Below are positions 5,466 to 6,793 of a DNA stretch of 6,793 bases, piece after piece. Position numbers and translations under genes: made by a program. Each line of letters opens with the position of its first letter. Position 1 is the stretch's first letter. Below the pieces are notes generated by a model. The model was not told the DNA's origin, searched no databases, and saw only the letters and a list, made by a program, of their open reading frames with translations. Source of the DNA: Chloroflexota bacterium (GTDB lineage: Bacteria > Chloroflexota > Dormibacteria > Dormibacterales > Dormibacteraceae); contig VBJR01000401.1 of NCBI GenBank assembly GCA_005880175.1, forward strand, positions 1 through 6,793, read 5' to 3'.

Positions 5466-6568
5466 ATGGATGTGAACCTGCGACTGGCGGTTGCAGATGC
5501 GATCAAGCGGGCGCCAGGATTCGACGCCGTAATCTCCGACATCCAGGTGGGCAAAGATGGTACCGGCCATGTGACGTACAACCCAGTCGGTGTCTGGATT
5601 GACCCTACATCCCCTGGCTTTCGCGGCACAACAGCGCCCATGACGGATGAGGAGGCCGTACGAGCCTACCTTCTGACGCGCCTCGCCTCGGAATGGCGTT
5701 ACCCGGCTTCTCCGCTCACCCTGGAGGTCGAACGAGCCTACAAGCCGGTTGGTCGACCTGTTGGGAAGGGCGGTCGAGTAGACGTACTGGTCCGGTCCGT
5801 CGGCAAGGCTGGGCAGCGGGGGGACGGCTTTCTATTCATCGAATGTAAAGCACCGAGCAAGTTCGATGAGGACTTTAAACTCATTGACGGGCAACTCTTT
5901 CGCCTGAGCCTGCAAGAGACGCCTCGGCCCCGCTATCTTGTCTACTTCACTACCGAGTTCAAACAGGATGAGCTCCGAGATCAACTTATCCTGATCGACA
6001 CGAAGCGGTTTACGTCCTTCACTGAGTGGGACGCAGCCGGCCAGCCGATTACAGAAACGATACCGATTCGTTATGGTGCACCGCAACCCAAGCGCTACGC
6101 GAACGTACAGCGCGAGGCAGGGCTTCTTCGCCCGCTCGATAAAGCAGCGACAGCAGAGACCTTTCACCGCCTTCGGTCTGAGATCCACGATGTCATCTGG
6201 GGCGGCGGTGGCACCAACAACAATGAAGTTTTCGTATACATCGCCAAGCTAGTCCTATGCAAGATCTACGACGAACGTGAGACAGCGCCTGGTGCGGAGT
6301 ACGCCTTCCAACGGGGTGGTGATGCGGTCGATCCGGAAACACCACAGTCGCTTGTCGATCGTATGAATGAACAATACAAACTTGCAGAGCTCACGTATCT
6401 GGCGTTGCCTGAACCTAGCACCGGCAGAGCGTTCGATACGAGTCGCATCTCTGCACAGAAGATCGCCTATGTCGTTGGACGCCTGGAACGTATATCTGTC
6501 ATCGAGAACGTTCATCCAGGGGATCTGCTTGGCGAGTTCTTTGAGCAGATCGTGGAAGGCGATTTTAC
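5466..6568 (+). pseudogene. Single-chain restriction-modification protein (HsdR_N nuclease + N6-methylase), interrupted by IS
   Basis: About 367 codons remain. Residues ~58-175 form a type I restriction HsdR N-terminal-like PD-(D/E)XK nuclease: 'EVERAY', 'GRVDVLVR' (D106), 'FLFIECKAP' (E126, K128) and a downstream Gln in 'IDGQLFRL'. Residues ~227-367 are the helical N-terminal part of an HsdM-type N6-adenine methylase ('EIHDVIWGGGG', 'KLVLCKIYDERE', 'GDLLGEFFEQIVEGDFT'). In intact relatives this is followed by 'KGQFFTP' and then the SAM-binding and NPPY/F catalytic motifs; here it is cut by the IS end at 6569, and the frame runs on into the IS to a TGA at 6597-6599. Start ATG 5466 is preferred, with AGGA at 5453-5456; a GTG at 5397 would add 23 unconserved residues. 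Third codon positions carry visibly more A/T than in the neighbours, suggesting horizontal acquisition. Role: defence against foreign DNA, now presumably inactive; the remainder should lie beyond the IS. Confidence 0.8.
6561..6568. repeat. Probable left copy of the IS target-site duplication
   Basis: GATTTTAC directly precedes the IS end. ISL3-family elements make 8-bp, usually A+T-rich target duplications, and this is an A+T-rich octamer. The second copy would be outside the window, so the duplication is not verified. Confidence 0.5.
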
Positions 6569-6793
6569 GGCTCCTCGCTGTTTCAGGTGGGTAGCGTGAA
6601 GTTGAGCTTGCCGGCGGTCATGTAGATCATGGCGATGTAGTTGCGCTTGCTGCGGTAGCCGCGAGCGCGCCGCTTGGCGGCCTGGACCAGGCTGTTGATG
6701 GCCTCGAGGATGCCGTTGCCGATGCGCGACTCGAACCAGTGGAGGACGCGGTCCCAGTTCTTGACGAGCGTGTCGGCGAAGACCTTCACCGGC
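6569..6793 (-). mobile_element. ISL3-family insertion sequence, transposase-3' end (partial)
   Basis: The element begins at GGCTCCTCGCTGTTTCAGGT (6569-6588), which matches the GGCTC-start typical of ISL3 terminal inverted repeats, and the homology of the interrupted methylase gene ends exactly there. The transposase is read toward this end and its stop codon lies inside the terminal repeat, 14 bases from the tip. The other end of the element is outside the window. Confidence 0.75.
6583..6793 (-). CDS. ISL3-family transposase, C-terminal fragment (5' end beyond window)
   Basis: The last ~70 codons of a DDE transposase (DDE_Tnp_ISL3, PF01610), which cuts and pastes the element at its inverted repeats. 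Diagnostic sequence is 'WDRVLHWFESRIGNGILEAIN' taken in overlap with 'NSLVQAAKRRARGYRSKRN', where the Glu of 'GILEAIN' is the expected last catalytic acid of the DDE triad; the tail 'AMIYMTAGKLNFTLPT' is the usual family ending. The stop is at 6583-6585. The coding frame continues to the window edge with no sign of disruption, so the copy could be active, but only about the last sixth of a typical 400-residue transposase is visible. Confidence 0.85.
   Translation of the reverse strand, partial: PVKVFADTLVKNWDRVLHWFESRIGNGILEAINSLVQAAKRRARGYRSKRNYIAMIYMTAGKLNFTLPT

Noticed and set aside
1..6793. CRISPR array, tRNA or rRNA genes
   Set aside because: No regularly spaced repeats and no cloverleaf or rRNA-like sequence seen on either strand.

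Overview
This is a high-GC bacterial window (only the 5466-6568 segment is visibly less GC-rich). It suggests a soil or freshwater type bacterium such as a Chloroflexota or Actinomycetota member; the gene families (FlK-like thioesterase, O-antigen-ligase-like membrane protein with a repeat tail, DUF1023 hydrolase, ISL3 transposase) fit both and the phylum call is an inference of modest confidence.

Layout. (1) 53-451 (+): an intact FlK-type hotdog thioesterase with its Thr/Glu/His triad. (2) Convergent to it, 2747-541 (-): a two-gene operon with its own promoter-like sequence and strong ribosome binding site. It holds a secreted protein of unknown function, whose stop codon directly abuts the start codon of an O-antigen-ligase/Wzy-family membrane protein; the ligase reading frame is broken at about 1040. 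(3) 2837-3175: intergenic sequence with no supportable intact gene. (4) 3176-4138 (+): a broken DUF1023-type alpha/beta-hydrolase gene with two frame changes, truncated before the catalytic serine region. (5) 4241-4402 (-): a possible small membrane-associated protein. (6) 4590-5109 (+): a broken transglutaminase-like cysteine protease gene with one frame change and a missing C-terminus, running in frame into (7) 5173-5370: an excisionase/MerR-like helix-turn-helix protein. (8) 5466-6568 (+): the N-terminal part of a single-chain restriction-modification protein (HsdR_N-like nuclease plus the helical N-terminus of an N6-adenine methylase), cut just before the methylase catalytic domain by (9) an ISL3-family insertion sequence that begins at about 6569 and runs off the window.

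The dominant theme is decay. Four of the larger genes are broken: two by frame changes combined with lost terminal sequence, one by a frame change with probable internal loss, one by an IS insertion. The 3'-half of the window reads as an accessory region with a dead or phase-interrupted defence gene. The frame changes could also be sequencing or assembly errors; the missing protein segments and the IS insertion are harder to explain that way. I found no convincing new multi-gene system. The most interesting points are the IS-split nuclease-methylase gene, the excisionase-like gene joined to a truncated transglutaminase with a double palindrome at the junction, and the coupled secreted-protein/ligase operon.
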